Source: Acidobacteriaceae bacterium (GTDB lineage: Bacteria; Acidobacteriota; Terriglobia; Terriglobales; Acidobacteriaceae). Taken from it: a DNA stretch of 64,000 nucleotides. Both the position numbers and the translations under genes were made by a program. Below the pieces are notes generated by a model, which ran no database searches, was not told where the DNA came from, and worked only from the letters and a program-made list of their open reading frames with translations. The stretch lies in contig PKUV01000131.1 of NCBI GenBank assembly GCA_003131315.1, forward strand, positions 1 to 64,000, in the 5' to 3' direction. Positions within the stretch are counted from its first letter, which is position 1. Every line of letters starts with the position of its first letter. Below are positions 34,549 through 44,477 of this stretch, one piece after another.

Positions 34549-35901
34549 TTACGACTTAATGCTTTGCGAAGTTAAATCCCAATACACCGATTTTTTCCTG
34601 TAGTAGGACTCATTGGCCATGTGGCAGCCGAGGGCCGCGTTGTGACCGAACACTGCGTCTTGCAGCACCGGCTTGCGCGAACGGACGGCCTCGAAGAATT
34701 TCCAGAGGTGGGGACGCAAATCGTCATAGTCGTTCCCTCTAAAGCTTAGGCTCTCGGGGGCGGGCTCCTGTCCGGGTTTAGGATCGTGTTCCTGATGCCA
34801 CTGGGCGAGATAGGCGGTCTTCAGACGATTTGGAAACGAGCCGGAGTAGTAACTGGGAGCGAGATCCACACCGGGTTGCGGAGAATAACTGACCCCAAAC
34901 TCCGTGAGTTCGATGATGCCCTTGGAACCCATAAAGCGAGTAACTTCGGCGGATTCCGTGTCCAGGCTCAAGCGCATGTAAACCGGAACATTGGCGTACT
35001 CGAACAGAACAGGATGCACATCGGGCATATTGCGTCCGTCCTTCCAGCGGTAAATACCCCCAAAGGCGGACACACGCTTGGGAATCTCGTTGATCCCGAG
35101 AACGAATTGCATTCCGCTAATCAGGTGCACGAGCAAGTCACCCGCAACCCCGGTTCCGTATTCCTTCCAGCAACGCCAGCGCGCAAAGACGAGAGGGTCG
35201 AAAGCTTTTTTCGGCGCTGTTCCGAGCCACGTGTCCCAATCCAGATTTTCCGGGGACAAGTCCGCGGGTGGCGGATATTCCCACGCGCCGGTGGGATCAT
35301 TCCGTCCCAAGGTCGCTTCCACCAGGCTCAGCGCGCCGATCGCGCCCTGGTCGTAGAGTTCTTTCGCCTTGGCGCATAGGACCGAACTCGTCCGCTGCGC
35401 GCCAACCATGACGATCCGGTCCGACTTCTTCGCCGCTTCGACCAGAGCCAAGCCATCCGCGGGAGTATGCGAAAACGGCTTCTCGCAGTACACATCCTTG
35501 CCCGCCGCCAACGCGTCGACAACGATCTGCTTGTGCCAGTGGTCCGGCACCGCTACGACGATCGCGTCAATCTCTTTGTTGTCGAGCAGTTCCTTGTACC
35601 GGCGCGTGGTCGGAATAGGCTTGCCGACTAGTTCCCGGGCCAGTTCGTGGCGGCCGTCGTAAAGATCGCAAGCGGCCGCGCACTCCACTCCCGGAAGCTG
35701 AATCGCCGTCGTGAGCAGGCCGCTACCTTCCATACCCACGCCCACGATTCCAAAACGAACGCGGTCACTCGCGGCCACGGGTGGAGGTGACGCAAACAGC
35801 GGCGCGGAATTCAGGAGTATGGCGTTTGCGGCGAGCGAAGCACCTGCCGCTCCGGCGGTTGTTTGTAAAAATTCACGGCGTGAGAACCGATACTTTTTCA
35901 T
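34549..35901 (-). CDS. Tat-exported Gfo/Idh/MocA oxidoreductase
   Basis: 450 residues. A twin-arginine signal (SRREFLQTTAGAAGASLA) directs folded export. The NAD(P)-binding motif GIVGVGMEGSG and the family marker CEKPF (in DVYCEKPFSHT) are intact; the C-terminal substrate domain is complete (HLISGMQFVLG, WHQEHDP). It probably oxidises a sugar or glycoside C3 hydroxyl in the periplasm, feeding the DUF1080 protein encoded 47 bases downstream. The substrate is not predictable from sequence. Confidence 0.9.
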   Translation of the reverse strand: MKKYRFSRREFLQTTAGAAGASLAANAILLNSAPLFASPPPVAASDRVRFGIVGVGMEGSGLLTTAIQLPGVECAAACDLYDGRHELARELVGKPIPTTRRYKELLDNKEIDAIVVAVPDHWHKQIVVDALAAGKDVYCEKPFSHTPADGLALVEAAKKSDRIVMVGAQRTSSVLCAKAKELYDQGAIGALSLVEATLGRNDPTGAWEYPPPADLSPENLDWDTWLGTAPKKAFDPLVFARWRCWKEYGTGVAGDLLVHLISGMQFVLGINEIPKRVSAFGGIYRWKDGRNMPDVHPVLFEYANVPVYMRLSLDTESAEVTRFMGSKGIIELTEFGVSYSPQPGVDLAPSYYSGSFPNRLKTAYLAQWHQEHDPKPGQEPAPESLSFRGNDYDDLRPHLWKFFEAVRSRKPVLQDAVFGHNAALGCHMANESYYRKKSVYWDLTSQSIKS

Positions 35902-36008
35902 GAGTGTATTCTCCAGGTACCGCTAACGGCCGATCTTAGCTTGCAACTCTGCCTTGGGTGCGTGCGGTTGCGAAACAAAATCGCGGTTCATTAAAAGCTC
36001 CACGGATT

Positions 36009-38504
36009 CTACCGCGTTATTTTATCCGTCAGCTCAATCCGCGCGGAGGAACTTCCGACATACACGTTGAACTCTCCAGCGTCCACCGTCCAGTCATGAT
36101 TCTTGATGTTGTAGTAAGCGAAGGCCCTGCGGTCGAGCGTGAGCGAAACGCGGCGGGTTTCGCCCGCATTCAGTCGAACCTTCATGAATCCCTTCAATTC
36201 TTTCACCGGCCGGGGGACACTGGGTTGCGGCTCACCTACGTACACTTCGGCAACTTCGGCGCCGGTACGATGGCCGGTGTTGGTCACGTCGAAGCTGACG
36301 GTAACGGGCTGATCTCCTGAAACATTTGCCGGAGTCACGGAGAGATTCTTGTAGGCAAATGTGGTGTAGGAAAGCCCGTAGCCGAAGGGGAACTGCGGCT
36401 GGACTGCGGCCTTGTCGAAGTGGCGGTATCCGATGAAAACGCCCTCTGGGTAAGGAGTCTTCTTGTCCCCAGCCTTCGGGTAGTAGACGTCGTGCGCGGG
36501 ATTGTCTTCCCAACGACGCTCGAACGTGACGGGCAACTTGCCCGACGGGCTGTACTCGCCGAACAACAACTGTGCCAACGCCGTGCCTTGCGCCTGACCC
36601 GCGTACCAGGATTCGAAAAGCGCGGGAACATGACCGAGCCATGCGTTCATATCGACTGCGCCGCCGGAGGTCACGACGACGATCGTGTTCTTGTTTGCGG
36701 CGGCGATCTGATTGATGAGTTCGTCCTGCGCGGGAGGAAGTTCGAAAGTGCGGTCTGCGCCTTCGCTCTCGCTGTCGGAATCGAAGCCCACCGCCAGCAC
36801 CACTGCATCAACTTTGGACGCCAGGGCTTTCGCGGCGGCGTTCACAATCGCTTCCGGACGCACGATGCCGAGTCTTATGCTCGGACCGCCCCAGCTCCAA
36901 TGCACGGAGTACTCGAAACGAATCTTGTGCGGCCCCGCCGTGAGCGGCATCCGGATCTGGCTGACGGAGGCGGTCGAGTTTTCCCAGGTGTCGATCGCGA
37001 GCTTGTCGTCAACGTAGAGCCGATAACCGCCGCCTTCTCCCGGCCCCTGGATAAAGAGAAGATGCTCGCCAGGGGTGGCGGGCGTGAAATATCCCGACCA
37101 GCGGACCGACACTTCGTTTTGATTGACGCCGTCGCCGAGCGAGCGATCGGCGTTGATGTGCTGATCGGTGCGATGGACCGCGGGCGTGCCACTGAGATTG
37201 GTATTGTTGAACGCCTCCAGGTTGACGCCCGGTTCTTTGCCTGCTAAATCGATAGAAAAGGCTGTTGTATCGGCCAGTTCACCGAGAGATGGGACTCCGC
37301 GATCGTAGTAGACCGTTGCGCCACTGCCGAGGTAGCCGGCGAGACCTTCCAGATAACTCACTGCGCCGAACGGACGCACGCCCGCGCTGCCTCCGCCAAC
37401 CACCGGAGCGGGATAGGCATCCGGTCCGATGACGGCGATCGATTTGCTTTTCGTTTTGTCGAGCGGAAGGAGGTTGCTGTCGTTCTTGAGGAGCACCATG
37501 CCGGAGCGCGCGCCTTCAAGCGCGACCTGTCCGCCCTTCCCGTTGTAGAGTGGCACGGACAAGTCCGTCTGGTCGCGATCGAGCCAGCCGAAACGAATCG
37601 CGGTGCGCAGGATGCGGCGGACCTTGTCGTCAATCGTGGCCTCGCTGACCTTGCCTGACTTCACAGCCGGGAGGAGGTTGGCGCGATTCATGAATTTGCC
37701 CGACGGCATTTCGAGATCGAGCCCGCCATTGGCCGCGGCCACGCCGTCGTAGGTCGCGTCCCAATCGGACATGATGATGCCCTCGAAGCCCCACTCTTTC
37801 TTGGCGACATCGTTGTTCAGAAAACCGTTCTGGGTTGCGTGCTCGCCATTGATGAGGTTGTAGGAATCCATGATGGCGCCGACATGCGCTTCTTTCACGG
37901 CTGCTTCGAAGGTGGGCAGATAGATCTCGCGCATGGTGCGCTCGTCGATGATGGAATCGGCGTCATGGCGCAGGAATTCCTGGTTGTTGCCCATGTAGTG
38001 CTTGACGGTGGCGCTCACGCCTTGACTCTGCATGCCTTGGATGTAGGCGACGGCGGTGCGCGAGGCGAGGAAGGGATCTTCGCCGTAATATTCAAAATTT
38101 CGTCCGCACAGGGGCGACCGCGAAATGTTGACGCCTGGCCCGAGCATGAAGTGCACGCCGCGGGCACGCGCGTCCTGACCGATGACGGCGCCCATGCGCG
38201 CGGCAAGTTCCGGGTCCCATGTGGCGGCGAGGCCCAGTCCGCCGAAGGTCGTCGAAGGCCCGTAATTGCGGACGCCAAACGGGCCGTCGGCCATCTTCAG
38301 CGCGGGCAGGCCAATGTGCTTGATGCCGCGAATGTAGAAATCGTCGACGCCGCCGATGAGATCGATTTTCTCTTCGAGCGAGAGTTGCTTCAGCATCGCG
38401 TCCGCGCGGGCTTCAATGGCGGGAGTAGAGGCGGAAGGCGCCTGCGCCCAGGCGAGGAAAGAAACGAGAAGAAGAAGGACGACAAATTTTAGCTTGCGTG
38501 TCAT
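36009..38504 (-). CDS. GH3 beta-glucosidase with PA14 domain, exported
   Basis: 831 residues. Signal peptide MTRKLKFVVLLLLVSFLAWAQA. The GH3 N-domain holds KHYMGNNQE and the nucleophile Asp247 (IIMSDWDATYDG). A PA14 insert (about 455-570, GEHLLFIQGPGEGGGYRLYVD) often shapes the pocket for oligosaccharides. The second GH3 domain and a C-terminal fibronectin-III-like domain (PVTVSFDVTNTGHRTGAEV) follow. It should release glucose from beta-linked oligosaccharides. It lies 80 bp downstream of the receptor gene, but a terminator separates them. Confidence 0.94.
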   Translation of the reverse strand: MTRKLKFVVLLLLVSFLAWAQAPSASTPAIEARADAMLKQLSLEEKIDLIGGVDDFYIRGIKHIGLPALKMADGPFGVRNYGPSTTFGGLGLAATWDPELAARMGAVIGQDARARGVHFMLGPGVNISRSPLCGRNFEYYGEDPFLASRTAVAYIQGMQSQGVSATVKHYMGNNQEFLRHDADSIIDERTMREIYLPTFEAAVKEAHVGAIMDSYNLINGEHATQNGFLNNDVAKKEWGFEGIIMSDWDATYDGVAAANGGLDLEMPSGKFMNRANLLPAVKSGKVSEATIDDKVRRILRTAIRFGWLDRDQTDLSVPLYNGKGGQVALEGARSGMVLLKNDSNLLPLDKTKSKSIAVIGPDAYPAPVVGGGSAGVRPFGAVSYLEGLAGYLGSGATVYYDRGVPSLGELADTTAFSIDLAGKEPGVNLEAFNNTNLSGTPAVHRTDQHINADRSLGDGVNQNEVSVRWSGYFTPATPGEHLLFIQGPGEGGGYRLYVDDKLAIDTWENSTASVSQIRMPLTAGPHKIRFEYSVHWSWGGPSIRLGIVRPEAIVNAAAKALASKVDAVVLAVGFDSDSESEGADRTFELPPAQDELINQIAAANKNTIVVVTSGGAVDMNAWLGHVPALFESWYAGQAQGTALAQLLFGEYSPSGKLPVTFERRWEDNPAHDVYYPKAGDKKTPYPEGVFIGYRHFDKAAVQPQFPFGYGLSYTTFAYKNLSVTPANVSGDQPVTVSFDVTNTGHRTGAEVAEVYVGEPQPSVPRPVKELKGFMKVRLNAGETRRVSLTLDRRAFAYYNIKNHDWTVDAGEFNVYVGSSSARIELTDKITR

Positions 38505-38538
38505 GACGGACCTCGGCAGAAATTGTAATTCACACTGG

Positions 38539-38566
38539 AAAAAAGCCCGCAGCCGAAGCCGCGGGC
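38539..38566 (-). terminator. Rho-independent terminator after receptor gene
   Basis: On the minus strand, stem GCCCGC(GGC) / (GCT)GCGGGC with loop TTCG, then six T. It lies 19 bases after the TonB receptor stop (38585) and before the GH3 start, so GH3 may be expressed at a lower level or from its own promoter. Confidence 0.85.
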
Positions 38567-38584
38567 GTTAGGGGGAAGCGCAGG

Positions 38585-41500
38585 TTAGAAGTAGAGTTTG
38601 ACGGCGAGCTGAACCACGCGGAAGCCTCCAGGGCCGCCGGAGGCGTTGTACGTATCCGCGTTCGTTCCCCAGTTGCCATTCTTTGCCATGCTCAACGGGG
38701 CAGCGGGATTACCGGTCCAGGGCCAGGGACCATTCGTACTAATGCCGTAGTTCCTGTCGTTGAAGTTGGGATGGTTGAACGCGTTGAACGCTTCCAGGCG
38801 AAGCTGTAGAGAGCGGGCTTCGTTTGCACCGAGTGGGATGTTCTTGAACAAGGACATGTCCCAGTTCTGCATCCCGCCGGTGCGAAGCATGTCACGCGTT
38901 CCGCGCGTCGGAGGGCCGATCGCCGGGAAAATGGGGTTTCCGCTCCGATCGAACGTGTAGTTGAAATTGACTTGACTCCACTGGTTGGAGCCGTTAAGGT
39001 AGCCTGACGGAAACGACCCGCCGTTGTTCGAGTCGACCGGCGTTCCGGTCATGAGCTGGGTTACTCCGCTCAACTGGTAGTGGTCGGTGAGGTAGGAAAG
39101 CCATTTCGACCCGCCAAAGTGCTTGCTTAGGCCGGGAAGGTCGTAGACATAGTTGGCGGCAAATACGTGGGTACGGTCCCATGACGCCGCACGGTAGTCG
39201 AGCAGAGGGTTGACCGGATCCTGCCAGTCCTGATCGGAAGTCGCTGTGGTCAGCGACTTCGACCAAGTGTAGACCGCGCCAAAAGTCAGGCCTTTGCTAA
39301 AGCGGTGCTGCAACGAGGCTTGCAGAGAATTGTAGTTGGACGTGCCTCCAAATCCGAGGTCCTGGATACCCTTGAAATAGCCCTTGTACGGCTCCAGATA
39401 ATTGTCGTTGTAACCGTTCCAGCCATATGCGCAGAAGCCGTTGAAGCTCAAGCTGGCCGCCACGTATTGCGGCTGAAGGCCCGACTGTGTCTGTGGTACG
39501 ACGCCGCCGGGGAAGACAAGGTTTCCATTACCATCCGTGCAGTTCGGATCCTGGCTGGCTCTGGCGAACGCCGTACCGTATGGCAGGGCGTTGAGATCGC
39601 GTACAGTTACGAGATGGCGCGATGCCGTTCCGACGTAGGCCAGGTCGAGCGTGGTGCCTCTGCCGATTTCATGCTGCACACCCAGGCTGAAGCTATAAAC
39701 CGTCGGCACTTTACCGTTCCTATCGGCAGCGAGAATATTGCTCAGCACCCCGTTTCCGAAGGAACCCGCCAAGGATGGAAGGTTGGCAACATTGTTGGCA
39801 GGCACCGATGCCGTCTGAACCAACGCCGGATTGTTAAAGACAGTGTTGAAGATAAGATTTCCCTGAGTGCGGTCGTGCATCATACCGATGCCACCACGCA
39901 AGATTGTCTTGTGGTCACCCAATAGGTCATAGGCGAAGCCCAAGCGGGGCTCAGGCATGATGCCACGGCTATTCCACCCGCCGTCCGGGATTTGACCGTT
40001 CTTGGTGTATTGCATGCCGTTCAGCGGATCCCCGCCCTTGCTGGGGTCTATGTTGCCACTGGGAGTAATCGTCACTGCATTGGCTGGGTTGTAAGCGGCC
40101 GGGTTGAATAGAGCAACTTGGTTGTTCGCGTCGTATTGTGGCGGGATCCACGCAAAACGCATGCCATAATCGAGCGTCAACCGCGACGTGATCTTCCATG
40201 TGTCCTGCACATAGAATTCGAGCTGGTTGTAACGGAACTTCCCCAGCGGCCGCGCCGTTGACTGGTCGAATCCGCTGAAAAATCCCAACAGTTCTGCCGC
40301 GATCGGATCGCCCAGGTTGTAGCCGCCGGTAGTTGTGGGGGAGAAGCTGAACTGGCCATTGATGTTGCCCCACGCCGGCTGATCCTTGCGGTTGCGTTGG
40401 TAGAACACGCCAGCCTTCAGCGTGTGGTTGTGCCGCACCCAGCTCAGGTTATCGTTGACATTGATGGTGGTGTTGGCCTGCTTCCAAGGGGTGCCGCCTA
40501 GGTAGGGGCCTTGAAAGTTGACGTTGTCAAGGCCGCTGAAGCCCATATCCGGAATAGCTTGGTCGGAAGAAAGTGGATAGAGCAGCGGTAGGGTGATGCC
40601 GTTCTTGCCGCGCGAGATGTTCCCGTTTGCGCCATCCGCGAGCGAAAGGGTGTGGCTGGGTCCCACCGAGAACTCATTCAACACGGTCGGCGTGATCGTG
40701 CTGACCAGGTTAGCGGAGAAGTTCCAGCCGGGATGCTTCTGCGTGCAGCCGCCAGGGAACTGGACCACTGACGAACAGGCAAAAATACCAAATGGTCCGG
40801 GAAAGGGCAGAAATGGCTTGGAATCAGTCTCGGAGTTGTGGATCCAGCGCCCGTAGAGCCGGTTCTTACCGTTGAGTTGGTAGTCCACACGGAGGATGTC
40901 TTCACGCCGCGGAGCGTTGCCTGAAAGTGCTTCCGAGAAGTTGTAGCTCTGACCTTTTATTACGCCGAACCCGCTCACGTTGGGCAAAGGGAAAAGGTCC
41001 AGGAGTTTCTGCATCTGAGGGTCGATCCCTGAGTTGATCACATTGTTCGTGATGCCCGGCCCGGTGATCACAAGCGGAACGAGGTTACCATCGGTGGATT
41101 GCGAAAAATCTCCTTTCCGCTCCAATGCGGTCGGCGTATAGAACTGCGCGGTCCCGCCGATAGGAACCAACTGCCGGTAGAATTCCTGGCTCCAGAAAAC
41201 GAAGACCTTGTCTTTCTTGATCGGGCCGCCGATTTGGTACCCGACGTCGTTGTACCTGTACAGCGCCGGTTGGTTGGGTTGATTGTTTGACACCTGAGCT
41301 GTTTTGTTGAAGTACTCGTTGGCGTTCAGTCCCTCGTGGCGATGGAAGAAGCGAACGTCGCCGTGCCACTGGTTGGTGCCGCCCCTGCTGACAAGCGCCA
41401 CCTGTCCACCCGCTGCCTTGCCAAACTCCGCTTGGTAGTTCGAGGTCAGAACCTTCACTTCCTCGATGGCATCCGGATTGAGGGTTACGTGGGTGCCACC

Positions 41501-42163
41501 GTTGTTGCCGGTGTCCACGTTGGAAGCGCCATCAATGGTGAACTCGTGCTGGTTGGCGCGCGTGCCGTTCACGTTGAACCCGTCGATACCGCCTGTCCCT
41601 GAGACGCTGCCGCTGAAGGTGCCGCTCACGCCGGGAATCAGCTTCATGTAATCCAGCACATTGCGCCCGTTCATGGCGACGTCGTTGAGCTGTTTTCCAG
41701 TGATCAGATCGGAGCGTTCGCCGGAGTATGTTTGCAGCTGGATCTGGCCGGCGTCGGCGGTGACGGTCACTGACTCGGTGGCCGCTCCCATCGCGAGCAC
41801 AATTTCGCCAGCATTCAGTTTGTCGGCGGCGCTGAGCACAATCCCGGTCGTCTCGGACTTCTTGAAGCCCTTCGCCTCGACGGTGATGGTGTAGGTTCCC
41901 GGGTACAGGTTGGGAGCGACGAAGGCGCCTTCACCGCTGGTCACGACGGTTCGCGTGATTCCGTTGGCGGGGTTTGCGATGGTGACGGTGGCGTCTTGGA
42001 TCATGGCGCCGGTGGAATCTTTCACGGCGCCGAAGATGGTGCCGGAGGTGACTTGCGCCAGCAGGGGCACGCACGCGAGGCATGCGATCGCGGCAGCGAT
42101 CAGAGCAATCATGAAGCTGCGGCGGGCAATCGAAACAACGCTGTTCTGGGACGAACGCAACAT
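38585..42163 (-). CDS. TonB-dependent receptor, Oar-like
   Basis: 1192 residues from the ATG at 42163; AGGAGG lies seven bases upstream. The frame further upstream to 42232 has no support. A signal peptide (SFMIALIAAAIACLACVPLLAQ) is followed by a carboxypeptidase-regulatory-like domain (VTSGTIFGAVKDSTGAMIQD), a plug (GKQLNDVAMNGRNVLDYMKLIPGV) and a long beta-barrel ending in VVQLAVKLYF with the C-terminal aromatic. Probably imports a polysaccharide-derived ligand for the surrounding glycosidases. A LacI-type regulator is transcribed divergently. Confidence 0.94.
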   Translation of the reverse strand: MLRSSQNSVVSIARRSFMIALIAAAIACLACVPLLAQVTSGTIFGAVKDSTGAMIQDATVTIANPANGITRTVVTSGEGAFVAPNLYPGTYTITVEAKGFKKSETTGIVLSAADKLNAGEIVLAMGAATESVTVTADAGQIQLQTYSGERSDLITGKQLNDVAMNGRNVLDYMKLIPGVSGTFSGSVSGTGGIDGFNVNGTRANQHEFTIDGASNVDTGNNGGTHVTLNPDAIEEVKVLTSNYQAEFGKAAGGQVALVSRGGTNQWHGDVRFFHRHEGLNANEYFNKTAQVSNNQPNQPALYRYNDVGYQIGGPIKKDKVFVFWSQEFYRQLVPIGGTAQFYTPTALERKGDFSQSTDGNLVPLVITGPGITNNVINSGIDPQMQKLLDLFPLPNVSGFGVIKGQSYNFSEALSGNAPRREDILRVDYQLNGKNRLYGRWIHNSETDSKPFLPFPGPFGIFACSSVVQFPGGCTQKHPGWNFSANLVSTITPTVLNEFSVGPSHTLSLADGANGNISRGKNGITLPLLYPLSSDQAIPDMGFSGLDNVNFQGPYLGGTPWKQANTTINVNDNLSWVRHNHTLKAGVFYQRNRKDQPAWGNINGQFSFSPTTTGGYNLGDPIAAELLGFFSGFDQSTARPLGKFRYNQLEFYVQDTWKITSRLTLDYGMRFAWIPPQYDANNQVALFNPAAYNPANAVTITPSGNIDPSKGGDPLNGMQYTKNGQIPDGGWNSRGIMPEPRLGFAYDLLGDHKTILRGGIGMMHDRTQGNLIFNTVFNNPALVQTASVPANNVANLPSLAGSFGNGVLSNILAADRNGKVPTVYSFSLGVQHEIGRGTTLDLAYVGTASRHLVTVRDLNALPYGTAFARASQDPNCTDGNGNLVFPGGVVPQTQSGLQPQYVAASLSFNGFCAYGWNGYNDNYLEPYKGYFKGIQDLGFGGTSNYNSLQASLQHRFSKGLTFGAVYTWSKSLTTATSDQDWQDPVNPLLDYRAASWDRTHVFAANYVYDLPGLSKHFGGSKWLSYLTDHYQLSGVTQLMTGTPVDSNNGGSFPSGYLNGSNQWSQVNFNYTFDRSGNPIFPAIGPPTRGTRDMLRTGGMQNWDMSLFKNIPLGANEARSLQLRLEAFNAFNHPNFNDRNYGISTNGPWPWTGNPAAPLSMAKNGNWGTNADTYNASGGPGGFRVVQLAVKLYF

Positions 42164-42267
42164 AGGTTCCCTCCTGGGCGAATTGCTGTCGGCTACGTGG
42201 GGCAGATTGATTGTTCCCGAGACGCTGAACACTCGTCTGTGACGTCAATCGCATCGCCTTTGAAAAT

Positions 42268-42296
42268 AACCGCTTTAGTTAAGCACAAAAGCGGTT
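42268..42296. promoter_or_regulatory. Inverted repeat, candidate LacI-type operator
   Basis: Arms AACCGCTTT (42268-42276) and AAAGCGGTT (42288-42296), 11 bases apart, in the gap between the divergent receptor and lacI-type genes. Two half-sites of a LacI-family operator or two overlapping sites. A related palindrome GAAAC-C-GTTTC occurs at about 44363-44373, in the first codons of GH16. Confidence 0.5.
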
Positions 42297-42403
42297 TAGT
42301 ATTGTTCGTCCGACATTAGGCATCCGGACCGTGCCCGCTGTCAAGAGGTTTCTGACCGGAGGCGGAATATGAAAAACTGGAAGCTGCTATTCTTGAACGC
42401 CCA

Positions 42404-43477
42404 ATGAAAAAAGCGCGCACCAACAACGGTTCAGGAGCGGCTCTGCCCGCAAAGCCGGTGAGTCTGCGGTCGCTGGCGGAATATCTGAAGCTGTCGCCAG
42501 CCACGGTTTCGGTGGTGATCAACGATTCGCCGGCGGCCAAGGCGATTCCGAAGCATACAAAAGACCGAGTGCTGCAGGCGGCGCGGAAGCTGGAGTATCG
42601 TCCGAACTTTTTTGCGCGCTCGTTGAGCCTGAAGCGCGGATTCATGGTGGGCGTGCTGGTGCCGGAGATCAGCGAAGGCTATGCGGCGTCGATCATGCGC
42701 GGGATCGAAGACCAGTTGCTGAGCGAGGGCTACTTCTATTTTGTGGCGAGCCATCGCGGCCAGCCGGATTTGATCCAGGAATATCCGCGCATGCTGATCG
42801 ACCGGGCGGTCGAAGGTTTGATTCTCCTGAATACTCCGGTGGTGCAGGCGCTGCCGGTGCCGGTGGTCGCAATCTCGGGACATCATCGGGTGCCGGGCGT
42901 GACCAACATCGCGGTCGATAACAAGAAGGCGACCTTTGCTGCGCTTGAACATCTGGTCAAGCTTGGCCACCGGCGCATCGCGTTCTTTAAAGGGCATCGC
43001 GGCAGCTCGGATACGGAGTACCGGTGGAGGGGCGTTCTGCGAGCGGCAGCGCAACTTGGCATTGATGTGCGTCCTGAGCTGACGATTCAATTGCAACGGG
43101 ACGCGAAAAATCCTGGGCCTTCGGTTCCGGAAGAAGGCTACGTAACCGCGCAGGAATTACTGGCGACCCGGGAGCGGTTTACCGCGTTGTTCGCCTTCAA
43201 CGATATTTCGGCGATCGGCGCGGTGCGCGCATTTCGCGATGCGGGATTGCGCGTTCCAGAAGATGTTTCGGTGGTGGGCTTTGACGATATCCAGGCGGCG
43301 GCGTATTTGACTCCACGACTCACCACGGTGCGGCAACCGCTGCGGCAGATGGGAGAGATGGCCGCCAAACAGCTGCTGATGCGGATTTCCAATGGCAAGG
43401 CAAAAGCGCCGCCGCTGATTTCGCTGGCGCCGGAGTTGGTCGTGCGCGAGTCGACGGGTCCGGCTCGCGTGTTGTAG
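42404..43477 (+). CDS. LacI-family transcription regulator
   Basis: 357 residues. The N-terminal helix-turn-helix (SLRSLAEYLKLSPATVSVVI) with hinge region YRPNFFARSLS is followed by a periplasmic-binding-like sensor (MVGVLVPEISEGY...TNIAVDNKKATFAALEHLV...VVGFDDIQAAAYLTPRLTTV). It is complete. It is divergent from the receptor and upstream of GH16/GH30 genes; it probably represses the glycan locus until an inducing sugar binds. The inverted repeat 42268-42296 is a candidate operator. Confidence 0.94.
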   Translation: MKKARTNNGSGAALPAKPVSLRSLAEYLKLSPATVSVVINDSPAAKAIPKHTKDRVLQAARKLEYRPNFFARSLSLKRGFMVGVLVPEISEGYAASIMRGIEDQLLSEGYFYFVASHRGQPDLIQEYPRMLIDRAVEGLILLNTPVVQALPVPVVAISGHHRVPGVTNIAVDNKKATFAALEHLVKLGHRRIAFFKGHRGSSDTEYRWRGVLRAAAQLGIDVRPELTIQLQRDAKNPGPSVPEEGYVTAQELLATRERFTALFAFNDISAIGAVRAFRDAGLRVPEDVSVVGFDDIQAAAYLTPRLTTVRQPLRQMGEMAAKQLLMRISNGKAKAPPLISLAPELVVRESTGPARVL

Positions 43478-43510
43478 GCGGAGTAAGACGTGGACCGTGG
43501 TCAGAGAACT

Positions 43511-44386
43511 TCAGGGCTTTACTGGTTCCTTTTTTGCGGGTTCGGACCGCTGGTAGGCGCGGACGTAATCGACCAGCATGGTTTGCGGAAACACGGTGGT
43601 GGAGTCCGGGTTTCCGGGCCAGTTGCCACCCACCGCCAGGTTGAGGATCAGAAAGAACGGTTTGTCGAAGACCCATTTCCATCCGGGCTGAAGATCGGCG
43701 CGGGTGCGGCGGGCGTAGCGGTACTGATCGACGAAGAAGCTGACTGAATCCGGATCCCACTCGATGGCGAAGACGTGGAAGTCGTCGGCGAAGCGCCGCT
43801 TGCCGGGGAGAGTGTAAGGCGCCTCGATGCCTGTGCCCCCAACGTATCCGGGTCCGTGAATCGAACCATGAATGATGGCGGGCTCCTTAGCGATGTTTTC
43901 CATGATGTCGATTTCGCCGCAGGCGGGCCAGCCAACTTTTTCGATGTCGTCGCCGAGCATCCAGAAGGCGGGCCACATGCCCTGACCGTAGGGAATTTTG
44001 ATGCGGGCTTCGAAGCGCCCGTAGGTTTGGGAGAATTTGCCGAGGGTCTTGAGACGCGCCGAGGTGTAGTTTCTGGCGACGCCGTCGGGGCCGGTGTATT
44101 TTTCGGAGATCGCTTTGATGACCAGGTTGCCGTCGCGCACCGAGACATTTTCGCTGCGATCGGTGTAGGACTCGAGTTCTTGATTGCCCCAGCCGGTTCC
44201 TCCGGTTTCGAGAACCCACTTGGAGCGATCGACGACAGAACCGTTGGGGCCGTCGAATTCGTCGCTCCAGACCAGCGTCCAGTCGTTGTTTTTTGTGGGA
44301 GCAGGAGTGGTTTGAGAGCCGCAGGTTATGGCAAGACCAGCGATGAGCGCGTACAGCAAAAGAAACCGTTTCCGTCCGGATGGCAT
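43511..44386 (-). CDS. GH16 endo-beta-1,3-glucanase-type enzyme
   Basis: 291 residues. A lipoprotein or signal peptide (RFLLLYALIAGLAITC) leads to a GH16 jelly-roll: WSDEFDG, GRFEARIKIPYGQGMWPAFWML and the catalytic signature GEIDIMEN with Glu158, Asp160 and Glu163. This subtype is close to laminarinases acting on beta-1,3-glucans. It is divergent from the GH30 gene. The last residues (PAKKEPVKP) are Lys/Pro-rich. Confidence 0.93.
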   Translation of the reverse strand: MPSGRKRFLLLYALIAGLAITCGSQTTPAPTKNNDWTLVWSDEFDGPNGSVVDRSKWVLETGGTGWGNQELESYTDRSENVSVRDGNLVIKAISEKYTGPDGVARNYTSARLKTLGKFSQTYGRFEARIKIPYGQGMWPAFWMLGDDIEKVGWPACGEIDIMENIAKEPAIIHGSIHGPGYVGGTGIEAPYTLPGKRRFADDFHVFAIEWDPDSVSFFVDQYRYARRTRADLQPGWKWVFDKPFFLILNLAVGGNWPGNPDSTTVFPQTMLVDYVRAYQRSEPAKKEPVKP

Positions 44387-44477
44387 AGAGAACTCCAGCT
44401 ACAAGCGCGTTCCGCTGCAACGCGGCATTCATGAATTATGAGCTGGCACATTATTGCAAACAAACCAGGAGAATGCG

